Shown: positions 19,754 to 28,233, counted from the first letter of the stretch. The stretch is DNA of 64,000 bases from Vibrio ishigakensis (GCF_024347675.1 NZ_AP024882.1:806001-870000), one strand, 5' to 3'. The notes: generated by a model from the letters alone, not told the origin. Made by a program: numbers and translations.

Positions 19754-19779
19754 AAAAGCCGACAGTGTGTCGGCTTTTT
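19754..19779. terminator. Terminator between convergent genes
   Basis: AAAAGCCGACA / TGTCGGCTTTT with a 3-nt loop has T residues on one side and A residues on the other, so it can act in both directions. It lies 12 nt after the phosphoesterase stop. Confidence 0.85.
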
Positions 19780-19781
19780 CT

Positions 19782-20360
19782 TTAGTAGAGAGCTTTTAAC
19801 TGACTAATCAAAGCCAGTACTACACGTTTCTTGTCTTCATTTAAAACCGTCACCGCGGCAATAGAAGACCATATCACCTCTACCTGTCTTTCCCATGTGT
19901 ATCTCGCTTCTGACTTCCAACTCTTCTTGCGATTCGCTCTAAACATCATGATGTTCAGGTTGTCAGGCTTGATAGCATCTACGCCATGCTCACGAATAGA
20001 TTTTGCATGGTCTACATCGAATAGGTTGTTGAAGTCTGCAACCTCAGAAAGGGCACTGGCGATACGCCAAAACTCCCCATAACGAAACTTGTCATAGTCG
20101 TTAAGACACTCTTCACCAAGGACTTCGATAGCCGCTCGGTTAAACCCTTCTTCATCGTCAATTGGAGAGGCTAGGGTAATCTCTGGAAAGTGCTTGCTGA
20201 TCCAATTACCCATGATGCGCACCTCTCGGCTGTCACCGTCGAGCTTGATGGTATCTAGATCTTGATAGTGTCGCTTCTCACTGCGGCGATACTGAGCGTA
20301 ATTGAGTTCAATCGAGCCGTTGAAGGTTTCGTCATTGATTAGGTCTTGGATTCTTTGCAT
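19782..20360 (-). CDS. Hypothetical protein
   Basis: The 192-residue protein is soluble, charged and mostly helical, with no signal peptide. I do not recognise the family. Notable segments are RSEKRHYQDLDTIKL, MGNWISKHFPEITLASPIDD and the tryptophan-containing RKKSWKSEARYTWERQVEVI. I use the ATG at 20360 because AGGGG lies 6 nt before it; a GTG two codons earlier would touch the ribosome-binding site. The gene shares a strand with the acetyltransferase gene 75 nt upstream, and a weak co-transcription is possible. Confidence 0.6.
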   Translation of the reverse strand: MQRIQDLINDETFNGSIELNYAQYRRSEKRHYQDLDTIKLDGDSREVRIMGNWISKHFPEITLASPIDDEEGFNRAAIEVLGEECLNDYDKFRYGEFWRIASALSEVADFNNLFDVDHAKSIREHGVDAIKPDNLNIMMFRANRKKSWKSEARYTWERQVEVIWSSIAAVTVLNEDKKRVVLALISQLKALY

Positions 20361-20435
20361 GAGCACCCCTTTAAATATATGCGTACATAATACCTATAAT
20401 ATTTATGGCTTGCTAGTGCGCATGAATAAAAAAGA

Positions 20436-20849
20436 TCAGATCAGCTGGGAAGCATCCTCGATAATCCAAGCACTATCATGCTTGGTAAAGCCAATCTTTG
20501 GGTAGTAATCGACGGCTTGTGGAGCCGCTAACAGGTTTAGCTTACACCCAGGCTTGAGCGCATTTAGGGTTTGCCTAATGAGCTCTCGACCAACTCCTTT
20601 GGATTGAATATGCTCAGAGACGGCAAGATCAGAGACATAACAGCAGAAATGAAAGTCGGTCACCGAACGTGCGACTCCCACCAAATGTTCTCCATCCCAT
20701 GCGGTGACGGTTAGATTCGCATTATCTAGCATGCCTTGAATGGTCTCTGGCTTATCGATAGGTCGTCTTGCTCCAAGAGAAGTTTCAGATAGCAACTGGA
20801 TGAACTGTTTAGCTGAGATAGTGCGGTCGGTGAAGTATTGAATAGGCAT
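20436..20849 (-). CDS. GNAT-family N-acetyltransferase
   Basis: The 137-residue protein shows the GNAT acetyl-CoA fold: VGVARSVTDF strand, then motif A in VSDLAVSEHIQSKGVGRELI with the Q-x-x-G-x-G/A phosphate loop, and a C-terminal DYYPKIGF motif B. Family members transfer acetyl groups to amines of small molecules or proteins in the cytoplasm. The substrate cannot be read from the sequence. Confidence 0.85.
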   Translation of the reverse strand: MPIQYFTDRTISAKQFIQLLSETSLGARRPIDKPETIQGMLDNANLTVTAWDGEHLVGVARSVTDFHFCCYVSDLAVSEHIQSKGVGRELIRQTLNALKPGCKLNLLAAPQAVDYYPKIGFTKHDSAWIIEDASQLI

Positions 20850-20983
20850 AGCGAGTCATCCTTGAAACTAGTGTTTGTTTACCATACCACTAGGGTAAAT
20901 TATCAACACTGAAAATCTCAAACTCTTGACTTTTTAAGCACTTAGATTGAAGTTTAAGTGGGTTTTCAATTTTCCAGATAAGT

Positions 20984-21931
20984 ATGTCAATCACCAACCA
21001 ACTATTGTTATTCAAAGATGTTGTGCAACAGGGTTCTTTTAGTAAGGCGGCTGCTTTACATGATATGGATAACTCTTCTCTTTCGAAACAGATAAAGAAG
21101 CTGGAAGCGACTCTGGGTGTGCAACTGCTCAACCGCTCCACTCGCTCTTTTTCTTTGACCTCTGCGGGTGAGGAGATACTCAATCAGACCCATGTGCTGG
21201 TGGATACCCTAAATCAGATCCATAGCATTGCCGACTCCTATCAGTCGGAGCCGAAGGGGTTGTTGCGTATCACGGCCCCCATCTTCTTTGGACAAGAGTA
21301 TCTGCGACCAGTGGTGGCGCAGTTCATGAAGGCGTATCCGAATGTGCAGGTGACTATGTCACTGGATGATAAGCGAGCGGACATTATCGCAGACCATTTT
21401 GATTTAGCCTTTCGTGTGGGTAAGCTGAGTGAATCGAACCTGATTGCTAGAAAGATTGCGAATACCAACTTTGCTGTGGTGGCGAGTAAGCAATTTGTGA
21501 TGAATCATGGCCATCCAAAGAGCATTGAGGCGCTAATTGAGATGCCGGCTGTGGTGTATAGCAATGGTGATGTGACGCTGGATCAGATTCGCACCAGTGA
21601 GACTCCGCACAGTGAAGTAATGAAGACCTTTAAGATGCGTGGAAACTATAAGGTGAGCGATGTGCGCACCATGATGGGGGCCGTGCAAGATGGGTTAGGC
21701 TATGCACTTATTGATCTGTTTAATCTGGACCGCCCAATCAGTGAATCCGGTCTGATGCCGCTTCTCACCGACCACAAGCTGTCGACTATGGACACTGGCA
21801 TTTACGCTATTTACCCACACCGAAAACAGACGCTTTTAGTGAGTGAGTTTATTCGATTTGTGCAGGAGCACATCGGTACTCCTGCATTCTGGGAGAATCA
21901 TATCCCAGATTATCATCAGCTTTATCGTTAG
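20984..21931 (+). CDS. LysR-family transcriptional regulator
   Basis: The 315-residue protein has an N-terminal winged helix (DVVQQGSFSKAAALHDMDNS, SSLSKQIKKLEATLGVQLL) and a periplasmic-binding-like effector domain (LLRITAPIFFGQEYLRPVVA). The first part matches the Vibrio/AaeR-like LysR subgroup. It is convergent with a methyltransferase gene, overlapping its end by 4 bp, and faces away from the acetyltransferase gene, which is therefore its most likely target. The 134-bp divergent spacer contains no obvious T-N11-A palindrome that I could fix. Confidence 0.88.
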   Translation: MSITNQLLLFKDVVQQGSFSKAAALHDMDNSSLSKQIKKLEATLGVQLLNRSTRSFSLTSAGEEILNQTHVLVDTLNQIHSIADSYQSEPKGLLRITAPIFFGQEYLRPVVAQFMKAYPNVQVTMSLDDKRADIIADHFDLAFRVGKLSESNLIARKIANTNFAVVASKQFVMNHGHPKSIEALIEMPAVVYSNGDVTLDQIRTSETPHSEVMKTFKMRGNYKVSDVRTMMGAVQDGLGYALIDLFNLDRPISESGLMPLLTDHKLSTMDTGIYAIYPHRKQTLLVSEFIRFVQEHIGTPAFWENHIPDYHQLYR

Positions 21932-22629
21932 AGCTTCACACACTTCATGAAGATGAAGTTGGTGTTCTTAGATAGGTAGTCGTAGCGATCGCCAAACAGT
22001 TCTTTCTGTTCTTCTTGGATTTGACCTTCAGACATTTGCATTACCGCCAGGCCGCTGGCGGTCAATGCGTCCATGATCTCTTGCAGTGGGCGGCGATAAA
22101 AGCGCACCTCAACTGGACGACCAACGGTGTTCCACTCATCGATTACCAGCTCGGTATCGAAGTAGTTTTTGCTTTGGCTAAACTCAAAATCGGCAAATGG
22201 GTGATGAGTCGAAAAGATGAACTTGCCACCCGGCTTCAACACGCGTGCAATGTCTTTAAACAGTGGCTTTAGGTCTTGAATGTAATGGATAACCAGAGGA
22301 CAGATTGCTAGATCGTAGCTTTCATCTGATTCTTTTGGCAGGCCGATAGAGAGGTCTTGTTGATACGCCTCTACCTTGTTGCCAAACTTTTCTTTTACTA
22401 GCTCAACCATCTCATGAGAGAAATCGATGCAGGTGGCTCCTTGTGCGCCTGACTCAAGGATAGCCTTGGTGTGAGCACCTGGACCACAACCGAGGTCGAG
22501 TAGCTTTAGACCAGATACATCATCAAGCAGAGACAGGGTTATAGGGCGCTCAAAATGTGCGTTATATAGGTTGTCGGTGACGGCTTCGTCGTATTCACGA
22601 GCGAACTTAGAGTACATATCTGATTTCAT
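21928..22629 (-). CDS. Class I SAM-dependent methyltransferase
   Basis: The 233-residue protein has motif I LKLLDLGCGPGAHTKAI, an acidic residue in ATCIDFSHEMVEL, YDLAICPLVIHYIQDL and the post-motif III VLKPGGKFIFSTHHPF. This is a typical small-molecule methyltransferase. Its ATG overlaps the stop codon of the upstream LysR gene by 4 bp (ATGA), so the two are translationally coupled, and its 3' end overlaps the convergent LysR gene by 4 bp. Confidence 0.86.
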   Translation of the reverse strand: MKSDMYSKFAREYDEAVTDNLYNAHFERPITLSLLDDVSGLKLLDLGCGPGAHTKAILESGAQGATCIDFSHEMVELVKEKFGNKVEAYQQDLSIGLPKESDESYDLAICPLVIHYIQDLKPLFKDIARVLKPGGKFIFSTHHPFADFEFSQSKNYFDTELVIDEWNTVGRPVEVRFYRRPLQEIMDALTASGLAVMQMSEGQIQEEQKELFGDRYDYLSKNTNFIFMKCVKL

Positions 22630-23498
22630 TTCACGTGCCTTTTTATAAAGTCGATAAAGGTTTTGAGCTTGGCTGGAGGATAGATAAGTTGCGGGTAGAC
22701 TAGGTAAAGAGAGTTAGTCATCTTATCCGTTTCCGAGGTTAAGACCCTTTTTAGTAGCCCTTGTTCCACCTCGTCTGCCACAAAATAGCTGGCGATGCGC
22801 ACTATACCATGTCCATTCAGGGCAGCCAGTTTAAGAAGCCGATTTTCATTGCTTCCAAGCCAGCCTGAGACGTTAATCTCGGTATCTCCTAAAGGCCAAC
22901 TCTTTTGATGCAAGGTAGAGAGGCAGTCATGCTGCTCGAGAGCTTCAGGTGTTTTAGGCTCTCCACGGTGTTCTAAGTACTCGGGAGAAGCCACCAACCA
23001 GTGGTAATACTCAAACAGCTCATGGGCGACCATGTTCTGTGGCGGCTCTTTAGTTGCTCGAAACGCTAAGTCGATATCCATTTGCGACAAATCGAACGCC
23101 TGATAGCTAGAATTAATCTCAAACTCAATCTCTGGATGCAGCATTTTAAATTCTTCACACAGCGCTAGAAGCTTGGTTTCGGCAAACATCTTGGGTGCGG
23201 TTATCTTGATCAAGCCACTGACCTGATTGTGCTGCTGGAAAAGGTTTCGCTCCAGATCCAGCACAGCCCCCTTGATACCAAGCCCTTGATGGTAGGCACG
23301 CTCTCCCTCTGGGGTTAGGCGTACGCTTCTGGTCGTGCGGATGACCAGTGGGGTTTGCAGATCCTGCTCTAGCTTTTTTATCTGTTCTGATAGGTAGCTC
23401 TTGGAGATCCCAAGCTTTTCGGCTGCCCTAGAGAAGTTGAGCTGTTTAGCCAGCTCTACAAACAGCATTAACCGTTCGATTCGTTTGTGCTCAAGCAT
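22626..23498 (-). CDS. LysR-family transcriptional regulator
   Basis: The 290-residue protein carries a LysR winged helix (FVELAKQLNFSRAAEKLGIS, SYLSEQIKKLEQDLQTPL) and a C-terminal effector-binding domain. It forms an ATGA-coupled pair with the methyltransferase gene downstream and is divergent from an aldo/keto reductase gene with a 110-bp spacer that contains inverted repeats. Control of that divergent gene and of its own operon is the usual arrangement for the family and is likely here. Confidence 0.88.
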   Translation of the reverse strand: MLEHKRIERLMLFVELAKQLNFSRAAEKLGISKSYLSEQIKKLEQDLQTPLVIRTTRSVRLTPEGERAYHQGLGIKGAVLDLERNLFQQHNQVSGLIKITAPKMFAETKLLALCEEFKMLHPEIEFEINSSYQAFDLSQMDIDLAFRATKEPPQNMVAHELFEYYHWLVASPEYLEHRGEPKTPEALEQHDCLSTLHQKSWPLGDTEINVSGWLGSNENRLLKLAALNGHGIVRIASYFVADEVEQGLLKRVLTSETDKMTNSLYLVYPQLIYPPAKLKTFIDFIKRHVK

Positions 23499-23500
23499 TC

Positions 23501-23568
23501 CTATTGTTCACTATGACGAATAATGAATTCGTAATTTTAGGCTTAATCTAGCTTAAAGAGAACAATAG
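23501..23568. promoter_or_regulatory. Candidate LysR operator region
   Basis: Two inverted repeats sit in the divergent spacer: ACGAAT-aatga-ATTCGT at 23516-23532, a LysR-style dyad, and a wider perfect pair CTATTGTTC (23501-23509) with GAACAATAG (23560-23568). Their position between the LysR gene and the aldo/keto reductase gene fits an operator; binding is inferred. Confidence 0.5.
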
Positions 23569-23608
23569 AATAGTCCGCAGAATCACAAATATTAAAGGAA
23601 TTGAAACG

Positions 23609-24583
23609 ATGAAAGAGAAGAACCTACCTCTTGCGGCACATCTGCCAAACGTAAGCCAACTAGCCTATGGCTGTATGGGCCTTGGCGGTGGCTGGAACAA
23701 TAATCCAGTAACCGCGGCTGACGTTACCCAAACTCGTGAGGTTATTGAGACTGCTATCGGCAGTGGTATCAACTTCTTTGACCATGCCGACATCTACACC
23801 TTTGGCAAGGCGGAAGAGGCGTTTGGTCAAGCAATGGCTCAAGACAGCACCCTGCGTGAGCAAATCTACCTGCAGTCTAAATGCGGTATCCGCTTTGAAG
23901 ATGAGCATGCAAAGCGCTATGACTTCTCTTATCAGTGGATCACTGAGTCGGTAGAGAACATTTTGCGTCGCCTTAAGACCGAATACCTAGATGTACTGCT
24001 GCTGCACCGCCCAGATCCTCTGATGGATACCGATGAAGTTGCTGAAGCTTTTGCTCGTCTTAAGGAGTCTGGCAAGGTAAATCACTTTGGTGTGTCTAAC
24101 ATGAACCTGCACCAGATGGATTATCTGCAGGCGAACATCGGCTCTCCAATCGTAGTAAATCAACTTGAGCTGAGCCTAGCTAAGATTGATTTTGTGCAAG
24201 GTGGCATCCTGGCAAGCAACGCTCACGGTAACAAGGCGGACTTTGATAACGGCACTATCGAGTATTGCCAGAAGAATGGCGTGCAGATCCAATCTTGGGG
24301 TTCGCTAGCTCAAGGCAAATTCTCTGAGCGCGGCCTAGCGTCTGATGAGAAGCATATTCGTGATACATCTGAGTACGTAGCTAAGCTAGCAGCTCAATAT
24401 GGTGTGAGCTCTGAGGCAATCGTATTGGCTTTCCTTACTCGTCACCCAGCGAAGATCCAACCAGTTATCGGTACCACAAACCTTGAGCGTATCCGCGCTT
24501 GTGCACAGGTGAACAAGGTACAGCTGAGCCATGGTGAGTGGTTCACCTTGCTTGAGAAAACCCTTGGCAATGAGGTGCCTTAA
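23609..24583 (+). CDS. Aldo/keto reductase, YdhF-like
   Basis: The 324-residue protein has the aldo/keto reductase tetrad: D58 and Y63 in FDHADIYTFG, K91 in QSKCGIRF and H133 in LLLHRPDPLMD, with the C-terminal cofactor segment PVIGTTNLERIRA. It resembles the reductase at 7582-8490 and belongs to the same YdhF-type group. It is divergent from a LysR gene and followed 1 nt later by a GlcG/HbpS-like gene, so it probably belongs to an inducible two-gene operon. Substrate unknown. Confidence 0.88.
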   Translation: MKEKNLPLAAHLPNVSQLAYGCMGLGGGWNNNPVTAADVTQTREVIETAIGSGINFFDHADIYTFGKAEEAFGQAMAQDSTLREQIYLQSKCGIRFEDEHAKRYDFSYQWITESVENILRRLKTEYLDVLLLHRPDPLMDTDEVAEAFARLKESGKVNHFGVSNMNLHQMDYLQANIGSPIVVNQLELSLAKIDFVQGGILASNAHGNKADFDNGTIEYCQKNGVQIQSWGSLAQGKFSERGLASDEKHIRDTSEYVAKLAAQYGVSSEAIVLAFLTRHPAKIQPVIGTTNLERIRACAQVNKVQLSHGEWFTLLEKTLGNEVP

Positions 24584-24584
24584 G

Positions 24585-24983
24585 ATGCTTGATCTAAAAC
24601 TAACACAGGGCCTTATCTCAACCGCGCTTGAACTGGCTGAAAGCAAGAAAGCTGCTATCGCAGTGGCGGTGACGGATACTCATGGTGAGCTACTTGGCTT
24701 TGTGCGTATGGATGGTGTCAGCGTTCAAGCTGGACTTCTGGCTCAGAACAAGGCCTATACCTCAGCCCGTGATCGCCAGCCTAGTGGCAATCTTGGCAAA
24801 TGGGCCCGCGAGACGGGCAAACAACTGAGCTATTGGACCGACCCTAAGATCACTGGCTTTATGGGCGGTATGCCTATCGAGCAAGACGGTGTTGTGATTG
24901 GTGCTATCGGCATCAGTGGCATGTCGGAAGAAGATGATGAAGCTTTGGCGACAGTGGTATTAGAGACGAATAAGCTCGGATAA
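24585..24983 (+). CDS. GlcG/HbpS-like (DUF336) protein
   Basis: The 132-residue protein matches the HbpS/GlcG family: an N-terminal helix LTQGLISTALELAESKK, a VTDTHGELLGFVRMDGV strand pair, helix AYTSAR, and GGMPIEQDGVVIGAIGISGM. Members form octamers and have been linked to haem sensing or to operons of oxidative catabolism. I use the ATG at 24585, directly after the reductase stop codon; the frame is open further upstream but inside the reductase gene. The tight linkage suggests a joint role with the reductase. Confidence 0.83.
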   Translation: MLDLKLTQGLISTALELAESKKAAIAVAVTDTHGELLGFVRMDGVSVQAGLLAQNKAYTSARDRQPSGNLGKWARETGKQLSYWTDPKITGFMGGMPIEQDGVVIGAIGISGMSEEDDEALATVVLETNKLG

Positions 24984-25018
24984 CCCAAGACCTAGACAAT
25001 GTTCATCGTAACAAAACT

Positions 25019-25044
25019 AAGGAGCCATAAAGGCTCCTTTTTTT
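25019..25044 (+). terminator. Rho-independent terminator
   Basis: AAGGAGCC / GGCTCCTT with a 5-nt loop is followed by a run of T residues. It closes the reductase/HbpS operon. Confidence 0.85.
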
Positions 25045-25062
25045 GATCAAAAATGATTGATC

Positions 25063-25104
25063 TATTAACTTAATACTATTAACTTAATATCGTTAACTTA
25101 ATGG
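25063..25104 (+). promoter_or_regulatory. Three tandem 14-bp palindromes before the TetR gene, likely operator
   Basis: TATTAACTTAATA at 25063 and 25077 is a perfect odd-length palindrome (centre C), and CGTTAACTTAATG at 25091 is a third, slightly degenerate copy. The period is exactly 14 bp and the array ends 7 bp before the TetR start codon. TetR repressors commonly bind such dyads in their own promoter. The last copy overlaps the ribosome-binding region. Confidence 0.6.
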
Positions 25105-25111
25105 GTGAACA

Positions 25112-25735
25112 ATGATAAATCCAAATTCAAAAGGGCGACCGGCTCAAGTATCTAAACAGGATATTATTGAATGTGCTTTAGACTTAGGGTTGTCCAAAGC
25201 CAGTATGCATGCGGTAGGTAAAGCGTTGGGTGTCAGTGCGACAGCTCTTTATCGCCATGTGAAGTCCAAAGATGAACTTATTCTCGAATGTAGCGATCAC
25301 ATCGTAAAAAGTGTGGTAATTCCGGAGCAAACTGAGTGGACGTCTTTCCTATATGAGTTTGCTAGGAGCTTCAGGAAGTCACTATTGGCTATTCCCGGTT
25401 CAGTGGAGTATGTCCGCTATAACCATCACTTCACTCCAAGTAGTCAGAAGTTGACGGATCATTCTCTTGGAGTACTTTTAAGTGCAGGTTTTGAAGTGCA
25501 ACAAGGGTTTATGGCATTTTCCTGCGTATTCACCAGAGTGACGGATATTGTTCAGCATCAAGAACAATCTCAGCGAGTGAGCCCGTCCCCGAAGGGTAGT
25601 GCTTTAGCTGATGATAATCAGTATAAAAATTTGGCTCTACTGCTGAAAGAAGTAAAACCTGTAGATTACGAGGCTTACTTTGAAGAAGGAGTAAAAGTAA
25701 CAATTGAAGGTTTGAAGGCAGTTTACTGCAAATGA
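25112..25735 (+). CDS. TetR-family transcriptional regulator
   Basis: The 207-residue protein has a TetR N-terminal helix-turn-helix (ASMHAVGKALGVSATALYRH followed by VKSKDELI) and a helical ligand-binding domain. Three tandem palindromes directly upstream suggest self-repression. It is followed 17 nt later by a DUF1992 gene that probably shares its transcript. The effector cannot be inferred. Confidence 0.87.
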   Translation: MINPNSKGRPAQVSKQDIIECALDLGLSKASMHAVGKALGVSATALYRHVKSKDELILECSDHIVKSVVIPEQTEWTSFLYEFARSFRKSLLAIPGSVEYVRYNHHFTPSSQKLTDHSLGVLLSAGFEVQQGFMAFSCVFTRVTDIVQHQEQSQRVSPSPKGSALADDNQYKNLALLLKEVKPVDYEAYFEEGVKVTIEGLKAVYCK

Positions 25736-25752
25736 TTTGTTGAGAGGTTTCT

Positions 25753-26067
25753 ATGTCATTATTTATTGATAACGCTATAGCTGGATGGATTCGCAATGCA
25801 GAGAAAAATGGAGAGCTTGATAGCAATCCATATAAAGGGAAAACTATCGATCTGGACGAGTATTTTCGAACCCCAGCTGAGCAGCGTATGGGTATGAAAA
25901 TACTCAAAGATGCTAACTGTTTGCCACCAGCCGTTGAGATCATGAAGCAAATAGAACAGAAAAAAGACATCTTGAAATCAACGGAAGATCCTGAGCAACA
26001 GCGAGTTCTGCAAAGTGATATTCGTTCTCTTGAACTTAAGAAGGCTCTATTGCTGGAGCATAAATAG
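25753..26067 (+). CDS. DUF1992 (DnaJ-homologue subfamily C-like) protein
   Basis: The 104-residue protein matches DUF1992: NAIAGWIRNAEKNGELDSNP, then GKTIDLDEYFRTPAEQRMG and LKDANCLPPAVEIMKQIE. The domain is also found in DNAJC28 of eukaryotes; bacterial members such as YhdN are small soluble proteins of unknown function. It has a GAGAGG ribosome-binding site and lies 17 nt after the TetR gene, 2 nt from the convergent pentapeptide-repeat gene. Confidence 0.83.
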   Translation: MSLFIDNAIAGWIRNAEKNGELDSNPYKGKTIDLDEYFRTPAEQRMGMKILKDANCLPPAVEIMKQIEQKKDILKSTEDPEQQRVLQSDIRSLELKKALLLEHK

Positions 26068-26069
26068 GG

Positions 26070-26669
26070 TTAATCCACCAACTCTATACCCATACATTCG
26101 AGCAGACTAAAGGCCTCCCAGCGAGAGAACTTCGCCTCTTTGATGTTGTTCTCAAATGGATTGATGGCGTAGTTGCTAGATTCAGTGAAATCACACCCTT
26201 GTAGGTTGCTCTTCATAAACTGTGCTCCAGTTAGGTCACAGTAGGTAATGTTCGACTCGGTAAAGTCGCCCTCTCTGAAGTCAACGTCATGCATTTTGCA
26301 CTCTTCTAGATGAAGGTTGTTTAGGGTGAGTCCGAAGAAGGAGTTGTCATTGAGTACGCAGTGCTTGAAGCTGAGCTCGAAATCCGCGTGGTAGCTTGGC
26401 CAATTGATTGAAGTCCAATCGATACCCACCATCTTACATTCTCGAAAGCCTACCCCAGAAAGGCGACTGTAGGAAAGGTTCAAAAGGCTGAGGTTGGATT
26501 CTATAAAGTCGCAGTTGATGAAGCGGCAGTGTTTGAATTGACTGGATGAGAGGTCGCAGCCGATGAATTGGCATTCTTCAAATTCACTGTGTTCGATTAT
26601 TTCTTCGGTGAGTTCAAGGTTTTTGAAGGTTTTCTCGAAATATTCTTGATTGCTGGAGAGAGAGTTCAT
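26070..26669 (-). CDS. Pentapeptide-repeat protein (Qnr-like)
   Basis: The 199-residue protein consists of A(D/N)LXX-type pentapeptide repeats, for example CQFIGCDLSSSQFKHCRFIN and CDFIESNLSLLNLSYSRLSG, interrupted near residues 90-110 and ending in SLLECMGIELVD, an ending also seen in Qnr-type proteins. Such proteins fold as a right-handed beta helix; some mimic DNA and protect gyrase from quinolones. Whether this one does is unknown. I use the ATG at 26669, with AAGGAA upstream, rather than a TTG 12 codons earlier. Confidence 0.8.
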   Translation of the reverse strand: MNSLSSNQEYFEKTFKNLELTEEIIEHSEFEECQFIGCDLSSSQFKHCRFINCDFIESNLSLLNLSYSRLSGVGFRECKMVGIDWTSINWPSYHADFELSFKHCVLNDNSFFGLTLNNLHLEECKMHDVDFREGDFTESNITYCDLTGAQFMKSNLQGCDFTESSNYAINPFENNIKEAKFSRWEAFSLLECMGIELVD

Positions 26670-26741
26670 TCCAGTTCCTTGGATGTTAATGCAAAGCAAG
26701 TCCAAGATTACTCTGATTCCTTGTTACAAAAAAGCGCCTGT

Positions 26742-27143
26742 TTACCCCTCTAAGATCGAGCTCGCTTTTTCTACGGCGTTTTCACAGGTATCAGCATTGG
26801 CATCCGCCTTGGCAGCCTTGATCGCTTTGTGGTCATCTAAAGGCGCGTTCTCTTTTTGGCTGGCGACCGCTTCGATAATAGTGCGACGATCTTTGCCATT
26901 GAAGTAGTAGGCGCAACTCATTAGCCAGAAATGTTGATAAGTCGCCTTATAGTTGGTGCCAGATTCAGGCTTGGCGGCGTTTCCATCTGAGGTAAAGACA
27001 CCTGCAAGCAGAACAGCTAGACCAGCGGTGGTGAATACACCCAGCTTGGTGCCGGCGCGTGAACCCTTAATTCCGCCTACAACAAAGCCCCCAATGGCAA
27101 TCAATGCCAGGGTAGCTAAGACGTATGTGGTCAAATCTGCCAT
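26742..27143 (-). CDS. Hypothetical membrane protein
   Basis: The 133-residue protein starts with two hydrophobic segments (TYVLATLALIAIGGFVVGGI and LGVFTTAGLAVLLAGVF), followed by a soluble tail with two cysteines (LMSCAYYF and ADTCENAVEKA). The tail is probably periplasmic, where the cysteines could pair. GGAGAG precedes the ATG. I do not recognise the family. Confidence 0.6.
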   Translation of the reverse strand: MADLTTYVLATLALIAIGGFVVGGIKGSRAGTKLGVFTTAGLAVLLAGVFTSDGNAAKPESGTNYKATYQHFWLMSCAYYFNGKDRRTIIEAVASQKENAPLDDHKAIKAAKADANADTCENAVEKASSILEG

Positions 27144-27357
27144 GTTGCTCTCCGTTAAGTCATAGCAAAACTCTAATACATCTATTTATACCTTTGGGAA
27201 TAAAGGAAATTTACACCACTCATGTAACAGGTTGTAATCAATAATTGCACTTTATGTTCCTTGATTACGTTTCCTTATCAGCGTTATTAGCATAGCTATT
27301 TAGACCAGAGCGGTAGTGTTCTTTAGCATGAGCCGAATTTTCAATTCGGATGTGGAT

Positions 27358-27867
27358 ATGCGAGCGCTATTACTTCTTTGTTTTGTCTCTTTGAGCTGTT
27401 TTGCCAACCAAGACTCCAAGTTTTTGCATCTTTCTCCTGAAATAAAAGCAGGACCTCAATACGGCACCGGTATTACTGGTTGGGGAATGCAGTTGGGATT
27501 AGCAGATGTTTATCAAACCAATTCTTTGTATTTCAATGGCGGTCAAGTTAAGTACGAGTTCCTGACTGATACCGACAAGTGGAAGTTTTACCGATTGGGT
27601 GTAGAGCATAGACTGGTGAAAGAAGAGGTGATCTCTTTTCAGTTTGAACTGGGTGTGATTGATTACGAAGGTGAGAGACGCTTCTTCACTCGTAAAGAGA
27701 CGCGAGAGGGTGTGGGTTTCTCATCTGCAGGCGCAGTGGTGTTTAACTTCACCCCAAGCCTTGGTGTCAGGTTTGGCCTTGATGTGAATGTGTTGGATAA
27801 AGACAAGACTTACCAAACCAGTTCGACCTTTATCAACGTTAATTCAGGCGTTATTTTTCGCTTCTAA
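27358..27867 (+). CDS. Hypothetical outer-membrane-like protein
   Basis: The frame gives a signal peptide (RALLLLCFVSLSCFA) if started at the ATG at 27358; an in-frame GTG at 27316 would place 14 extra residues before it and looks less likely. The mature 155 residues show alternating polar and hydrophobic residues, glycine-rich turns and a terminal phenylalanine (NSGVIFRF), as expected for an outer-membrane beta barrel of about eight strands. Function unknown. Confidence 0.62.
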   Translation: MRALLLLCFVSLSCFANQDSKFLHLSPEIKAGPQYGTGITGWGMQLGLADVYQTNSLYFNGGQVKYEFLTDTDKWKFYRLGVEHRLVKEEVISFQFELGVIDYEGERRFFTRKETREGVGFSSAGAVVFNFTPSLGVRFGLDVNVLDKDKTYQTSSTFINVNSGVIFRF

Positions 27868-27890
27868 CAAAAACGGAGCCTATGGCTCCG
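27866..27890 (-). terminator. Terminator of the yeeX-like gene
   Basis: CGGAGCC / GGCTCCG with a 3-nt loop; the A-rich stretch on the plus-strand left side gives a T-run on the minus strand. It lies 29 nt beyond the yeeX-like stop and may also end the opposing gene. Confidence 0.7.
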
Positions 27891-27918
27891 CTTATCTTTC
27901 TACTGCATCGAAGGCAGA

Positions 27919-28233
27919 TTATTTTTTACCGTGAACTTGCTTGTCTACTTCGGTTAGCTCGCGGATTTTACGGCTGATGTCGCGACGAGTTTTTGAGATC
28001 TCTGCGCTTGTGATGATGTGATCATCAACGCGATCTTCGTAGTCAGCCTTCATGTTTTTGATGATCATGATGATTTCATCGTGAGTCATGTCTGGCTTGA
28101 TGTAATCCATCAGGTTATCAAGAAGGTCAGCACGCTTACGGTTGTCACGGATTTTCTTCTCGTTATCTAGGATTTCGCGCTTCAGCTTGTTTTTACGACG
28201 GGCTAGGTTCACGATTTCATATACGTTGTTCAT
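27919..28233 (-). CDS. yeeX: DUF496 family protein (YeeX-like)
   Basis: The 104-residue helical protein matches E. coli YeeX over its length: [38 protein letters not shown] and [17 protein letters not shown]. Long charged helices suggest a coiled coil. No biochemical role is established for DUF496. The gene has a clear AAGGAA ribosome-binding site and is divergent from yceH across 220 bp. Confidence 0.85.
   Translation of the reverse strand: MNNVYEIVNLARRKNKLKREILDNEKKIRDNRKRADLLDNLMDYIKPDMTHDEIIMIIKNMKADYEDRVDDHIITSAEISKTRRDISRKIRELTEVDKQVHGKK

Noticed and set aside
20890..21183. 97-codon minus-strand frame opposite the LysR gene
   Set aside because: It is antisense to the conserved LysR helix-turn-helix and has no ribosome-binding site or family features.
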